In this document: positions 10,732 through 19,200 of the stretch, piece by piece
Layout: each line of letters begins with the position of its first letter
Numbering within the stretch: the first letter of the stretch is position 1
IMG/VR virus record: IMGVR_UViG_3300027788_000006
Location: 23,533 to 87,532 of that record
Origin: a virus
DNA: 64,000 nucleotides
Direction: 5' to 3' (one strand)
Notes under the pieces: generated by a model
Told to the model about the DNA's origin: nothing
The model's input: only the letters and a program-made list of their open reading frames with translations
The model's database searches: none
Position numbers and translations under genes: made by a program

Positions 10732-11204
10732 TATCTTTTCTTAAATTTTAAGTAAGCTAAATCATCTTCTTTTAAAAGTTTTATTAACTTATCTTTATTT
10801 CCTTTTATGCCTCTAGTAGCATCAAATCTATATACTGATTTATTCTTTACTTTACATTTACCTTTGTACCAATAGAACTTACAATAAAAAGCATCTGTAT
10901 GGTAAATATGCCACTTAGTTCCTTCTTCTGTTTTTGAATTATAAAGCTCTTTTCCTTCAGCTAATAACTCGTCTTTATATTTATTACTCTCACCCCAATC
11001 AATTCTAGGAGAACGCGGATCTCTTTCTTTTCTTAAAATAGATAAAGAAGATAAATTTTGACCCATGTTAAACTCCTTCCCTTCAAGGATATAGTCCATA
11101 ATCATCATATTGAATTCTGAACATATATCCCTGAATAGGAGTTTGTTTATTTCACCATGTTCTTCAACATAGCTTTTGTACACATCTCTAAGAGTATGAG
11201 ACAT
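10731..11204 (-). CDS. Conserved-looking small tail/structural protein
   Basis: A 157-residue protein starting MSHTLRDVYKSYVEEHG, with a helical N-terminal half and a Lys/Tyr-rich C-terminal half (FYCKFYWYKGKCKVKNKSVYRF). It overlaps both neighbours by one base and lies between the basic 339-aa protein and a ring-like protein. Proteins with a similar 'LRD(I/V)Y...NMG..LS...I..R.R....IDWG' layout occur beside the ring genes of crAss-like phages; I recall this only loosely. It may bind nucleic acid or serve as a tail assembly protein. The function is unassigned. Confidence 0.6.
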   Translation of the reverse strand: MSHTLRDVYKSYVEEHGEINKLLFRDICSEFNMMIMDYILEGKEFNMGQNLSSLSILRKERDPRSPRIDWGESNKYKDELLAEGKELYNSKTEEGTKWHIYHTDAFYCKFYWYKGKCKVKNKSVYRFDATRGIKGNKDKLIKLLKEDDLAYLKFKKR

Positions 11205-12223
11205 TAATATTTAGGACCTATTCCTGGATTATAATGTGCAGCATTTCCCTTCTTATTGCTTTTCTTCTTTTTCTTTGGAGTAGAAGCTTTAAGAGTACCT
11301 TTTTGTTTATCAGACTGTTCCTTAGTAGGAGCATTAGGACTCACTGGTATTACCTTCTTCTTCTTATTTATCTTATCTGCTGGATGTGGCGCGCCTCTTT
11401 GAATAGCATCTGGAACACCGTTGCCATCTTGATCATGTTTTGGATGTGGCCCCACATTCTTTTTCTTCTTATTAAGAATTTTTTCTAACTCACCCGGCTC
11501 CTTTTTAGTATTCTTCTTTGGAGTAGTCGTCTTCTTCGTAGTATTCTTAGCTTCGTCGTCTTTAGTCTTAGTATTATATTTCTTACCTTTATAAGTAAAC
11601 ACTTTCTTACCAGCTTTTCTATTTTCGTTAAAAGCTTGTCCAAAAGTTTGCTCTTTTTTAGTAGATTTTTTTACATCAGATTTTGTAACTGTTGATTTAG
11701 TTTCTGATTTTGCAGTATCACCTACAGCTTTATTAAGCTTTGAAACATTAGTTTTTACTTTTTCATTTCTATCAGACTTAGTTTTAGTTCTTTTAGCTAC
11801 TCTGTCTGCTTTTTGCTTAGCTAGTAAAGTTTTCCTAGAGTCACGTCTTTCACCTCTTTCTTCCTTTCGGAATGCTCTTACTGTTTGACGTTTAGTTTTT
11901 CTATTCTCTCTTTTATCAGCTCTGCTCATAGAAACATCTTCACCAGCATCGTTTACTTTATCTTGACGTTTATTCTTCTCGCCTTTTTTATAAGCTTTTA
12001 CTGCAGAATTAGTTTTCTTTCTATCAGCTCTTCTAGATTTTCTACCTTCTTTTCTTTCATCTCTAGCTTCTTTAGAGAAACGTCCGCCAAGTAGAAACTT
12101 ATTTTCATCATCTGCCATATCATCAAGAGACGCAGTTGACGGAGGTAATAAAAAATCCTCCTCGAAATTTGATAATCCTCTTGGATTATTAATTCCTCCA
12201 TTTTGTTTTTTGTTTTTTTTCAT
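11204..12223 (-). CDS. Extremely basic Lys/Arg-rich virion protein
   Basis: A 339-residue protein with a short acidic head (residues 15-45, including LPPSTASLDDMADDENK). A very long Lys/Arg-rich, low-complexity body follows, with clusters such as KNTTKKTTTPKKNTKKE and TPKKKKKSNKKG. Near residue 270 there is a HDQDGNGVPDAIQ calcium-loop-like motif like the one in the 852-aa protein. The N-terminus has a QNGGI motif of the shared x-G-G type. It sits in the late operon between two connector-like genes. Such charge suggests DNA binding or condensation, or an ejected disordered cargo protein. The family is unknown. Confidence 0.65.
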   Translation of the reverse strand: MKKNKKQNGGINNPRGLSNFEEDFLLPPSTASLDDMADDENKFLLGGRFSKEARDERKEGRKSRRADRKKTNSAVKAYKKGEKNKRQDKVNDAGEDVSMSRADKRENRKTKRQTVRAFRKEERGERRDSRKTLLAKQKADRVAKRTKTKSDRNEKVKTNVSKLNKAVGDTAKSETKSTVTKSDVKKSTKKEQTFGQAFNENRKAGKKVFTYKGKKYNTKTKDDEAKNTTKKTTTPKKNTKKEPGELEKILNKKKKNVGPHPKHDQDGNGVPDAIQRGAPHPADKINKKKKVIPVSPNAPTKEQSDKQKGTLKASTPKKKKKSNKKGNAAHYNPGIGPKY

Positions 12224-12244
12224 TATAATCTTAATTTAGTATAG

Positions 12245-12955
12245 TTAACCTTGTTGTTGTGGGGATCCACTTCCCATTCCTGTTTCTGGATCTTGCATAC
12301 GATCATTCACAGTATCGGATACTGTTCCTGATATAATCTTTAGTTCTCCACCAAGTATGCCCTGATTAATTCTTTGTATCATATCCATAGGTATAGGAAA
12401 ATCTGCTTTTGCATCACCTTCATAACAACCAGTACCAGCACAATCTCCAAACCTAGCTATGTCTCTAGGGTTTTCAAACACCCCTCTTATATTTACAGTC
12501 TCTAATCCTTGTGCATTATATATATATAAATGCTCATCAATCATAAAGGATTTAATATTATTTTTAGTATACTTATCATACTGAAGCCACTTAACCATGT
12601 TAGAATTAACTAACGGAAATGTGTCTAATCCTGATACACTTCCTACATATGTAAGAGCTTCTGAGAAATTAAACCTAACTGTTTTTGGTATAGGTAATAC
12701 GGTTTTATATACTGGGCACTCTAACTCTATATTACAGCAGCGACTTCCATCTACTTTAGTTACTGCTACGCACCCTAAATCTTGTTCTATATGTCTACTT
12801 GAAAATCCATTCTTTGCGTAATCTCGTCTAATAAACATTGCTCTGTAGTGCAATATATTAAACTTTAATTGTTCTAATGATATGGACTCATCATGGTTGG
12901 ATTTACCACCACGTACAAGGTTCAACAGGTTATATGCTATTTCGTTTAATGTCAT
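12245..12955 (-). CDS. Connector/tail adaptor-like protein
   Basis: A 236-residue protein starting MTLNEIAYNLLNLVRGGKSNHDESISLEQLK, then a helix-rich RRDYAKNG region and a Cys-containing beta region (EQDLGCVAVTKVDGSRCCNIELECP). This arrangement resembles the adaptor or ring proteins that bind under the portal in crAss-like and related podoviruses. The C-terminus is Gly/Gln-rich and probably disordered. It follows the lysis genes by 1 nt. Lysis genes embedded among tail genes is a layout I would expect to be conserved in relatives. The role as a tail ring is a family-level inference. Confidence 0.6.
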   Translation of the reverse strand: MTLNEIAYNLLNLVRGGKSNHDESISLEQLKFNILHYRAMFIRRDYAKNGFSSRHIEQDLGCVAVTKVDGSRCCNIELECPVYKTVLPIPKTVRFNFSEALTYVGSVSGLDTFPLVNSNMVKWLQYDKYTKNNIKSFMIDEHLYIYNAQGLETVNIRGVFENPRDIARFGDCAGTGCYEGDAKADFPIPMDMIQRINQGILGGELKIISGTVSDTVNDRMQDPETGMGSGSPQQQG

Positions 12956-13522
12956 TTAATATTTATATAATGTTCTACTTAATCCTATGTTGTGTGTCTT
13001 GTCTATTAGTCCGTATCTATAGTAATAAGAGTTACCTTTTCTATTTGTCCAACCTACTATAGGTGAAACATTGAACGTGTTACTACTTCCTCCTAACTCT
13101 CCTCCTGCCCAAAACCTTATATAAGGTCTTCTATCTATTAACTTTACAGTGTCTATAGTATGTATATACTTAGGGAATTTAGCTGTATAATCAAATGTTT
13201 GTTCAACTAAAACTCCATCTACATAACTACTTATTACTCCTTTGATGAGTTCATCTTCCACTTCATTTTTAAATAACCCAAGAGTATCATTATCAATAAA
13301 AACAGTATCAATAGAAATATTGGTAGTGCTAAGATAAATAGTATCCAAAACATATATACTGTCAACAGTCCTAGTAAATACGGTATCAATACCTGTGCTG
13401 CTTTTAACGCTCGTCTCATTTTGTTTATCATTACACTCTTGTAAAAATATTATATAACAAATTAAAACTATGATTGTCAATGTTTTAACTTGCAATTTCT
13501 TTAGTACATTTAATATAGCCAT
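12956..13522 (-). CDS. Spanin-like envelope protein (putative unimolecular spanin)
   Basis: A 188-residue protein. The basic N-terminus precedes one hydrophobic segment (about 15-28, TLTIIVLICYIIFL). The sequence QEC after it could be a degenerate lipobox, but the canonical L-[AS]-[GA]-C pattern is absent. The middle (40-110) is beta-prone and hydrophilic, and the C-terminus (125-188) looks like beta-hairpins of an outer-membrane barrel (ending RTLYKY). It overlaps the endolysin gene by 13 nt and comes third in a holin-endolysin-X cassette, where spanins usually lie. A fusion of inner-membrane anchor and outer-membrane-interacting domain would be a u-spanin. Assigned from position and topology only. 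Confidence 0.5.
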   Translation of the reverse strand: MAILNVLKKLQVKTLTIIVLICYIIFLQECNDKQNETSVKSSTGIDTVFTRTVDSIYVLDTIYLSTTNISIDTVFIDNDTLGLFKNEVEDELIKGVISSYVDGVLVEQTFDYTAKFPKYIHTIDTVKLIDRRPYIRFWAGGELGGSSNTFNVSPIVGWTNRKGNSYYYRYGLIDKTHNIGLSRTLYKY

Positions 13523-13869
13523 GCTACACTTTGATCCTTGTCTTTATCTAAATCTACATGAATAAATGTTTTTCCTATTCCTATTCTTGTAAATCCTGCT
13601 GCTATAAAAGCTGCTATCATTATAAATCTTTCTCTAGACTTAGTGCAATGAACATCAGCTGCTAATCCATACATATGTGAAGAAGTTGATACTCCCCCTA
13701 CATTAGCATTATGTTCTATCGTTCTATAGCCACTATTAATTTTAAAAGGAATACCCGCTATATCTCTAGCCTCATCAAGGGCTATAAGAAATTCTTCAGA
13801 CATAAATTTACCAGACTCTGGGGAGTCAGGACTATCAAATTCATCTAAGGTAAAGTATTCTAATTTCAT
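13510..13869 (-). CDS. Endolysin, M15 family zinc peptidase
   Basis: A 119-residue peptidoglycan peptidase of the M15 (D-Ala-D-Ala carboxypeptidase/L,D-endopeptidase-like) fold. Visible signatures are SGYRT (46-50), the zinc ligands in SSHMYGLAAD (His65, Asp72) and FIHVD (His104). All metal ligands are present and the length is normal for the single-domain phage form. It has no signal peptide, so export through the holin lesion is expected. It lies 4 nt after the holin-like gene and overlaps the spanin-like gene, forming a compact lysis cassette. It would cleave peptide cross-links of the host wall at the end of infection. Confidence 0.9.
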   Translation of the reverse strand: MKLEYFTLDEFDSPDSPESGKFMSEEFLIALDEARDIAGIPFKINSGYRTIEHNANVGGVSTSSHMYGLAADVHCTKSRERFIMIAAFIAAGFTRIGIGKTFIHVDLDKDKDQSVAWLY

Positions 13870-13873
13870 ATTA

Positions 13874-14071
13874 TTATCTTTTATTTTTTAACTTTATAAA
13901 TTTATATACTGTAAAAGCTATTGCTAAACTGGTAGAAATAAATAAAAGAGCTTCATTGCATTGCCCTAAACTTAATCCTATCACACTGCCGTTGGCAATT
14001 AAAACTTCTGTTGTATCTTTCATATCACTATTCATTGTGTTTATTTTTAACTTCTTTTTATTAACTTTCAT
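13874..14071 (-). CDS. Putative holin (single membrane segment)
   Basis: At most 65 residues. An internal ATG at 14035 gives 53 residues and is preceded by an A/T-rich leader typical of this genome, so the shorter form is likely the real start. Residues about 40-57 (EALLFISTSLAIAFTVYKFI) form one membrane helix, followed by the basic tail KLKNKR. A second, weaker hydrophobic stretch (LIANGSVIGLSLG) precedes it. A small hydrophobic protein with a basic C-terminus next to the M15 endolysin is most simply a holin. Two possible starts could also yield a holin/antiholin pair, which is speculative. Confidence 0.62.
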   Translation of the reverse strand: MKVNKKKLKINTMNSDMKDTTEVLIANGSVIGLSLGQCNEALLFISTSLAIAFTVYKFIKLKNKR

Positions 14072-15161
14072 TTGGTATTGTTGCAGCTGTAGGGCTTTCG
14101 TTAGCAGTTAACTGAAAACCCCCTACTAGAGTGGCATTATGAGTATTAGGTGTCACTTCTAAATCAGACGCTCCATATACAGGGGGTGCGTATGTATTCT
14201 CTAAATCAGGATCTAGAACTTGATAACAAATATCTCTACAGCCCTCACAATTTACGAACAGTTCAGAATCTGGTTCTATTATTATTACTGTACCATCAGG
14301 ACCTCCTGCTGGATCAGTAATTGGATTTGGAGCTGGAACACTTGCTCTCCTACATTCATATGTATAACCTGGAGTTCCATCTACCGCAGCAGTTATTGTT
14401 AATAAAGAAGAGCATGGTATCCAAAGTTTACAAGCTTCCGCAGCTTCTATAGGATAAATTCCTCCTACTCCTGATATTGTAGGGTTTACAGAATAGTTAG
14501 ATGTAGGTTGTAATGCATAGATATGTCGTACTTGATCTGAATTTAATCTGAAGTTCTTCCAAAGAGTTAAGTCAGCCATCCAACCATATAAGTCGAATGA
14601 AGTATCTGATAATAAAAATCCCCAAGTTAAATGAGAAGTTTCATTATTCATACCAGTATAAGAACCACCACCAGAATCCTGTAGGATTTGTTTTACACCG
14701 TTTACATATATACTCATACCATTCTTTACATAAGAACCATCTGAATTGTCATCTGTTGAATCTCCATTATAAGTAAGTACATAGTGTACCCATCGATTAG
14801 TATAAGTATGAGCACTAAGTGTGCTTACTCTTTTGTAATTACCATTAGTGTTAGTACATATATCAAAATACATCTTACCACTAAGCATAAAAGCTCTATA
14901 TTCATGAAAGCCCGACGCAGCACTCGCTTTACTTACAAACCCATAGTTCTGAGTTGATCCACTTGCTTTTACCCATCCAGCTATAGTAAAAGGTAGATCG
15001 AGGCCTGCACCAGCTCCTGTTGTCATTGAAAAATCATCCTCATCTCCACAATCTAAAAAATCATCAGACCCATCTAATCTAATTGAAGCCTGAGTACGTG
15101 GTACGTAGTTACGATTCCAAGTTTGATTTTTAGTCATGTTTATAGAAGCTCCTATTTGCAT
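14061..15161 (-). CDS. LamG/concanavalin A-like domain tail protein
   Basis: A 366-residue protein. Residues about 25-215 form a LamG/ConA-like lectin domain: SIRLDGSDDFLDCGD, then LPFTIAGWVKA, RWVHYVLTYNG, MSIYVNGV and a DLTLWKNFRLNSDQVRHIY strand typical of Laminin_G_3 domains. The C-terminal part (220-340) is Pro/Cys-rich (YECRR, CEGCRDICYQ), like the nearby Cys-rich adhesin. It lies in the tail-protein cluster between the 112-aa beta protein and the holin. It is likely a receptor-binding, carbohydrate-binding tail component. Lectin fold fairly certain; ligand unknown. Confidence 0.78.
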   Translation of the reverse strand: MQIGASINMTKNQTWNRNYVPRTQASIRLDGSDDFLDCGDEDDFSMTTGAGAGLDLPFTIAGWVKASGSTQNYGFVSKASAASGFHEYRAFMLSGKMYFDICTNTNGNYKRVSTLSAHTYTNRWVHYVLTYNGDSTDDNSDGSYVKNGMSIYVNGVKQILQDSGGGSYTGMNNETSHLTWGFLLSDTSFDLYGWMADLTLWKNFRLNSDQVRHIYALQPTSNYSVNPTISGVGGIYPIEAAEACKLWIPCSSLLTITAAVDGTPGYTYECRRASVPAPNPITDPAGGPDGTVIIIEPDSELFVNCEGCRDICYQVLDPDLENTYAPPVYGASDLEVTPNTHNATLVGGFQLTANESPTAATIPNES

Positions 15162-15499
15162 TACGCTTGTACTGTTATAGTTACGTTAGGTTTTGCGTAT
15201 GCAAGAATTACTCCTGATTGTAGTACTATACTTTCTATATTACTGTGTATAGTCATACCCGCTGGGATAACCAAGGATCCTGTGATTGCTCTAAGAGCAC
15301 CTGCAGAAGGATCTTTTTCCTTTATTCCTATAGAACAGTTAGTTGCATCTATTCTAGAGTCTTGTAAAGCCATCATACAGTAGAACGGACCTGTAAATAA
15401 TTTATCCGCCTCGTCTATTAAAATTGTTTGTCCTGGATGAACTGTGTCATTAACTCCAGAACTTATACTTCTTAGTAACACTTCATTATTTGTTGCCAT
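15161..15499 (-). CDS. Small beta-rich tail protein
   Basis: A 112-residue protein of alternating hydrophobic/polar residues with GSLVIPAGMTIHSNIES and LAYAKPNVTITV segments, consistent with a beta-sandwich of the kind found in phage tail-fibre tips or trimeric accessory proteins. It has no signal peptide or membrane segment. It shares a base with both the LamG protein and the 137-aa protein, so all three are probably made and assembled together as parts of the adhesion apparatus. The family was not recognised. Confidence 0.62.
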   Translation of the reverse strand: MATNNEVLLRSISSGVNDTVHPGQTILIDEADKLFTGPFYCMMALQDSRIDATNCSIGIKEKDPSAGALRAITGSLVIPAGMTIHSNIESIVLQSGVILAYAKPNVTITVQA

Positions 15500-15912
15500 T
15501 ATTCTATTATTTTTTCTAAATTCATAATTTGCTGAGGAGTAATATCCTCTGGTAAAATATCTGCAGATAAAGAGTAAAGTTCAACTTCTAAAACTTCTTT
15601 CATTTTAGCACTCATCAAATCTACTTGTTTCTTTCTTTCTGTTACTAATTCTGGATTCCCTTCTTCTAATTTGTTTATTTGTTCTGCAGAATCTTCTTCA
15701 TTCTTTTCAGCTATAGCTTGTACTTTACCAGCTAATTCCATAAACTCTTCTGAAGGTCTCCCTAATTTTTCTAAAGGATCTAAAGCTTCTTTTAGAATGT
15801 TTAAATTTTTACCTACAGGTAGACTAAAGTCTTTACCTGATAAATCTTTAACGGCGAATAGCCCATTAATAAGATCTAGTAGTTCCCCATTTGTTGCCTT
15901 AATTTTTGTCAT
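15499..15912 (-). CDS. Helical phage protein, possible tail assembly factor
   Basis: A 137-residue, mainly helical and acidic protein starting MTKIKATNGELLDLINGLFAV. The layout (LINGLFAVKDLSGKDFSLPVGKNLNILKEALDPL) recalls small phage proteins annotated as DUF1617 that lie near tail or head-tail genes; this is a weak resemblance. The protein has no Cys, unlike its Cys-rich neighbours. It lies between the 99-aa Cys-containing protein and the 112-aa tail protein. A chaperone or assembly role is plausible but unproven. Confidence 0.6.
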   Translation of the reverse strand: MTKIKATNGELLDLINGLFAVKDLSGKDFSLPVGKNLNILKEALDPLEKLGRPSEEFMELAGKVQAIAEKNEEDSAEQINKLEEGNPELVTERKKQVDLMSAKMKEVLEVELYSLSADILPEDITPQQIMNLEKIIE

Positions 15913-15928
15913 TTTCTATATATATTAG

Positions 15929-16228
15929 TTATTCTGTAAATACGTAACGATCACTTCCGTGGCCGCAAGCATCACAATGCTTGTTTGCAAAGTTAATAAA
16001 ATTATCTATAAGATGAGACTTTTGACCACTTATATTTCCGTCACAGTCTGGAAGACAAGATAGTCCATCTTTTGGAAGTAAATAACTTATAAATTTTAAA
16101 GTCCATAAATAGTCTGTAGAACAATTATCTAACGTACCAATTTTAATTTTCTGCAATACTTTATCTCCCTTCTCTGCGATACAGATAGTTAAGTTTTTTA
16201 TTACGTTTGGGTGTACTTCGAATGACAT
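15929..16228 (-). CDS. Small Cys-containing protein downstream of the giant adhesin
   Basis: A 99-residue protein starting MSFEVHPNVIKNLTICIAEKGD. It has seven or so cysteines, several in the C-terminal half (SCLPDCDGN, HCDACGHG). It lies 16 nt after the stop of the 3970-aa adhesin, so the two may work together, for example as a fibre chaperone or cap. The CDAC motif could bind zinc or form disulfides. I do not recognise the family. Confidence 0.6.
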   Translation of the reverse strand: MSFEVHPNVIKNLTICIAEKGDKVLQKIKIGTLDNCSTDYLWTLKFISYLLPKDGLSCLPDCDGNISGQKSHLIDNFINFANKHCDACGHGSDRYVFTE

Positions 16229-16244
16229 ATTTTTTATTTTTAAG

Positions 16245-19200
16245 TTAAAGAGATTGAGGAGTTAGACAACAAAATGGATCTGACAGACACGCTGCTTGTG
16301 ATGTATTAGGTCCCTCAACTGCAACCTCTGAGCAGTTACAGCTACCTGTACAACAAGCGATTATATTAATTGTATCAGAATTTTCACTAGGAGATCCAAG
16401 AGCTCCTGAAATAATATTTGCAGTAGACGGAGTATTTGAAACTGTACTACTTTCTATACTTACATTATAACCAGTTGCTGGATGACATCCATCAGAATTT
16501 GCAGGTAATATAAGACTTCCTGTTGGAACTCCAGCTAAGATAGCAGCATCTATATAAGTTTTCCAAGTATTAAAGAATTGTCCTGGCATTCCTACATGTG
16601 TAATACTAGTTATCTTCTTTTTAACAAAGCCATTTAAACAACATCCAGCAGGATAAGCCCCACAAGGTTGTGCAGATTGGTAGTAATAATCATTGAAATT
16701 TGCAGTGATACCGTGTATAAGTACTAAAGCAGTTAATGCCATATCCTGATTAGGGAATGTAGTCCAAGGATCTAACTCAGTTGAGTCATAAGTATTTGTA
16801 GACAATAGAATACCTTCAGATATAAGTAACGTTACTGCGGTTCCAGTACAACTGTTTGTAGACGTATTTGCTTGTGGGATACAATCCCAATACTCTGCAT
16901 CACAATAAATACAAGAGCCATCATCGATAGTTGCTCCTGAACTATAATTTGAAGCTCCTGGATCAGTACAACCTTCTATGGCATATAGACAACTTCCATC
17001 ATCACATGTTGCGGCAATATTATAATTTGAAGCTAGTGGATCTATACAGCCGTATATACAATATATACATGACCCATCATCTAACACAGCTAGGGGATCA
17101 TAATTTTGAGCAGTAACATCTGTACATCCACATAGAGGCATAGTTGTTATAATAATAGGAGACATAACTACAGTTCCTGCAGTACCACAAGATGGAGTAG
17201 TTGTTTCCGTATATGTGAATCTCCATTGACTGTTAGTAGTAACTAACTGTGTATGAAGAAGTGTGTTAAAACCGTTAGAGGTACCTGTTATAGAAGCTAC
17301 TATAGTAGTCCAAGTTGCTCCATTGTCTAAAGATTGCTCTAAATATCCAGTGATAGACTGTCCAGGATTACATGTCATATTCCATACAATACTAGAAGGT
17401 ACTCCACATAGACTAGAAACAACTGTTGTAGCAGTTACCGCGCAAGCACAGAACCCAGGAACTATACATAAAGTAGGATCACTTATTACATATTGTGCTG
17501 GTATAAGTGTAGTATTAAATGCAGCAGGGTCATCACAAGCAGGAGTTTGTATATCAAAAGTGAATGTGTTATCACATACTTGAGCAACACTCCAAACTGG
17601 AAGAGAAATAGTACTTATAACTATAGAATAACTTCCATAAGAAAGACCTACAGCAGAAAAGATTACTCCCGGCGCAGAAGAAGACGGACCACTCATTACT
17701 ATATTACCCGTTGAATCAAATATAGTTATATATAATACCGCAGGTAATTGTACGTTAGGATTTATTCCCATAGTTAAAATAGCTGATCCTGTAAATGATC
17801 CTGTTGGATCTTCTATAGTAGTAGCTAATGAAGCTTGGAACCAATTCGTGGCAGTGTTTACTGAAGCAGCATCTATAACAAAAGCTTGCCCTGTACCCGA
17901 TAAAGCTGGTCCCATCGCTGTAGTAAACCCACTACAGTATAAACAACTACCATCATCATTATTAGCGGTAGGATCATAATTTAAAGCTGTGGCAGATGTA
18001 CACCCATTTAGAGGTGTTATACATCCTGCAGGACATGTTGCTAAAGGATCAAAATTTGTTGATCCAGCTCCAGACGCTGCGGTACCAGTTTGAGTTAAAC
18101 ATGTTATAGCACCAGGGTTTGCTACAGAGTCAGTTTCCCATATAGTACCACAATCCATACATCCACTTACGCACAAATCAACACAACAATCATTATCTAA
18201 TAATGGGTCTAGAGGTCCTGTATTTCCTTGAGCCGGATCACTACTATTGCAATCACATGTAGCTAAAGAATTATATTGAACAAATGCAGGGTTAGTACAT
18301 CCATAAACACAATAATTACAACTACCATCATCTACACTTGCATAAGTAACATAATTATTTGCAGCTGGATCAGTACATCCTTCATATATACAGGAACCGT
18401 CATCTGACGTTGCAGTAGGATTAGGATTAATTGGTAATATCCCTGGGTATGTAACTGTAGTAAGTATTGTAGCATAATCGTTTGGAGATTGAGAATTTAT
18501 ACCATTATAAGGTTCTAGACCATCCCAATAGTTTTGTGTTAATGCTCCAGTATCCATACATCCTGTTAAAGTATATTGACAACATCCATCACTTATAGTT
18601 GCTAAAACTGGTAACGTAGCACAGTTCTCATTATAATTATCTGCTGACGGATCTGTACAACCAGGTACTAATAGACAAGAAGTACAATCTAATTCAAGAG
18701 GTATAGTTGGAGAAGCATCTATTAACTCACTGGTAGCATTTCCTGCAGGTGCTACATTATAACCATTAAACTTAAAGCAATCTCCATTACTTAATTTTAT
18801 TACTGTTGCTCCTATAATAGGACCCCAAGTTAAATTTGCAGCAGGATAACCAGGCATTTGTATGGCCCCACTCTGATTAGTTCCTACCCAAGTTATAGTA
18901 TTTGCTGAAGTAACAGCTACTCCTACATCTACTATATTATATAAATCTGTGGTACCACATTTTTCCCATTCCATATACAAAGGAGGAGCAGAAGCACAAA
19001 GCGTACAGTCTGCATATACATCTGCAGGTCCTACTAAAGTATGATTATTACCTAACTCATATTCTCCTAACATAGTAGTATAACCATGATGAGTTGCAGC
19101 ATTATAAGGCGAGGGTCCCATATATTCAATACAGTATGATCCAACACCACTTGTATGTCTTATATTAAGGACATCTCCAATAACTATAGGAGCTCCATTT

